NCBI RefSeq assembly: GCF_000967425.1
Contig: NZ_FO082820.1
Span: 1,550,001 to 1,614,000 of the forward strand
Direction of reading: 5' to 3'
DNA from: Pseudorhizobium banfieldiae
Lineage (GTDB): Bacteria > Pseudomonadota > Alphaproteobacteria > Rhizobiales > Rhizobiaceae
Length of the DNA stretch: 64,000 bases
Position numbers and translations under genes: made by a program. This document shows positions 63,119-64,000 of the stretch, in pieces; the stretch's first letter is position 1; every line of letters starts with the position of its first letter. Below the pieces are notes generated by a model. The model was not told where the DNA came from, searched no databases, and saw only the letters and a list, made by a program, of their open reading frames with translations.

Positions 63119-63144
63119 CATTACAGTTTGCCCGAACTGTAATG
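63119..63144. promoter_or_regulatory. Perfect palindrome between the EamA and MocR genes
   Basis: CATTACAGTT (63119-63128) and AACTGTAATG (63135-63144): 10-bp perfect arms with a 6-base centre. It lies 70 bp upstream of the EamA start and 19 bp before the preferred MocR start, the position expected for an operator controlling both. Confidence 0.7.
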
Positions 63145-63162
63145 GTGCAAGAGGCAATACGG

Positions 63163-64000
63163 ATGGATGTTTCCTCAACGGCAAACGGGGGGCAGACGGC
63201 GCGGGCCGTGTCCGCGATCCGCCAGCGCATCTCGGCGCGGGCACTGTCTCCCGGCGCGAGGTTGCCGTCGATCCGCAGCTTCGCACGAACCATGGGCGTT
63301 TCCACCTCCACGGTCGTGGAGGCCTATGAGCGGCTGGTGGCCGAGGGGCTCATCCAGTCGCGGCCGGGTTCGGGATTCTATGTGACTCGGGTACCGCAGC
63401 CGCTTGCGCTGGCGGAGATCGGTCCACGCCTGGAGCGGGCGGTGGATCCCTTCTGGGTCTCCAGGCAATCGCTGGAGGCGGCAGCTGACGCGCTGAAGCC
63501 CGGCTGCGGCTGGTTGCCTGCGTCCTGGATGCCAGAAGCGGAACTGCGCAAGGCGCTGCGACAGTTCGCGCGCGCCGAGGCCGGCCATCTGGTGGACTAC
63601 GGCACGCCGTTGGGGCATCCGTTGCTGCGCCAGCTTCTGTCGCTGAGGATGAGCGAGCAGGGCGTGGTGGCGCCGGCGGACCAGATCCTGCTGACGGAAA
63701 GTGGCACGCAGGCGATCGACATGCTTTGCCGGCTGCTCGTCGAGCCGGGTGACACGGTTCTGGTCGACGATCCGTGCTATTTCAACTTCCTGGCCCTGCT
63801 GCGCGCCCATCGGGTCAAGATCGTCGGCGTGCCATGGACGCCGTCGGGGCCCGACCTGGCGGCATTCGCGGCGGCACTCGGCGAGCATCGTCCGCGGCTC
63901 TACATCACCAATTCCGGCCTTCACAACCCGACCGGCGCCATGCTCTCACCGGCGACCGCGCACCGGCTGCTTGCGCTGTCTGGGGAGGCGGGGCTGACGA
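63163..64000 (+). CDS. MocR-type (GntR/aminotransferase) regulator, 3' truncated by the window
   Basis: A PLP-dependent transcription regulator: an N-terminal GntR winged helix (ARAVSAIRQRISARALSPGARLPSIRSFARTMGVSTSTVVEAYERL) joined through a linker to a fold-type I aminotransferase-like domain (DYGTPLGHPLLRQLLSLRM, LLTESGTQAIDMLCRLL, VDDPCYFNFLALL, TNSGLHNPTGAM). About 279 residues are visible; the PLP lysine and the rest lie beyond the window. The ATG at 63163 has AAGAGG upstream; the ATG at 63142 lies inside the palindrome and is less likely. Divergent partner of the EamA exporter gene. Confidence 0.9.
   Translation, partial: MDVSSTANGGQTARAVSAIRQRISARALSPGARLPSIRSFARTMGVSTSTVVEAYERLVAEGLIQSRPGSGFYVTRVPQPLALAEIGPRLERAVDPFWVSRQSLEAAADALKPGCGWLPASWMPEAELRKALRQFARAEAGHLVDYGTPLGHPLLRQLLSLRMSEQGVVAPADQILLTESGTQAIDMLCRLLVEPGDTVLVDDPCYFNFLALLRAHRVKIVGVPWTPSGPDLAAFAAALGEHRPRLYITNSGLHNPTGAMLSPATAHRLLALSGEAGLT

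Overview
The window is a chromosomal segment of an alphaproteobacterium, almost certainly of the family Rhizobiaceae (Rhizobium/Agrobacterium/Ensifer/Shinella type). The basis is high-GC coding sequence throughout, an lpxA-lpxI-lpxB cluster followed by gltA, an alphaproteobacterial SOS box (GTTC-N7-GTTC) at lexA, a lipoyl domain on the pyruvate dehydrogenase E1-beta subunit, the dusB-ntrB-ntrC-ntrY-ntrX-trkA-dat-hfq-hflX order, a fused ispDF, the cysG-DUF2849-cysI-DUF934 operon, and interspersed palindromic repeats of rhizobial type. Genus cannot be fixed from the sequence alone. No rRNA, tRNA, CRISPR array, transposase or integrase was seen.

Layout. 1-2.7 kb: end of the lipid A cluster (lpxA partial, lpxI, lpxB), closed by a terminator shared with convergent gltA. 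4.2-8.5 kb: comEC, lexA with its SOS box, kdsA. 8.6-18.7 kb: central metabolism and division: eno, ftsB, pdhA-pdhB-pdhC, an SGNH hydrolase, a DUF465 protein, lpdA, a small membrane protein, lipA and ratA. The pyruvate dehydrogenase subunits, the E3 subunit and lipoate synthase therefore lie together. 18.8-22 kb: a cation/proton antiporter, cinA and ispDF. 22-34 kb: nitrogen regulation (dusB-ntrBC, ntrYX), K+ uptake regulator trkA, a D-amino acid transaminase, hfq, hflX and a DUF1801-type protein. 34-40.7 kb: mazG, a deaminase, siroheme/sulfite reduction genes and ferredoxin-NADP reductase.

40.7-52.2 kb is the accessory-looking part. It holds several families of palindromic and duplicated non-coding repeats. 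It also holds an AT-rich gene for a Sll1717-like P-loop ATPase (42401-43831), a uvrB whose 3' end has absorbed at least three palindromic repeat elements in frame, a GFA-family protein, an MFS transporter, and an 855-residue protein of unknown family (49611-52178) with a four-cysteine zinc ribbon followed by a PD-(D/E)XK nuclease signature. The last two items named, the ATPase and the nuclease-like protein, are the best candidates for undescribed, possibly defence-related functions.

52.3-64 kb: a GreA/B-like factor, an OmpR-type two-component system divergent from a PAP2 phosphatase with an altered second motif, an AAA ATPase, a PQQ-type sugar dehydrogenase, a secreted repeat-rich PRC-barrel protein, two small conserved hypotheticals, an aldehyde dehydrogenase, and an EamA exporter divergent from a MocR-type regulator that runs off the end of the window, with a perfect palindrome between them.
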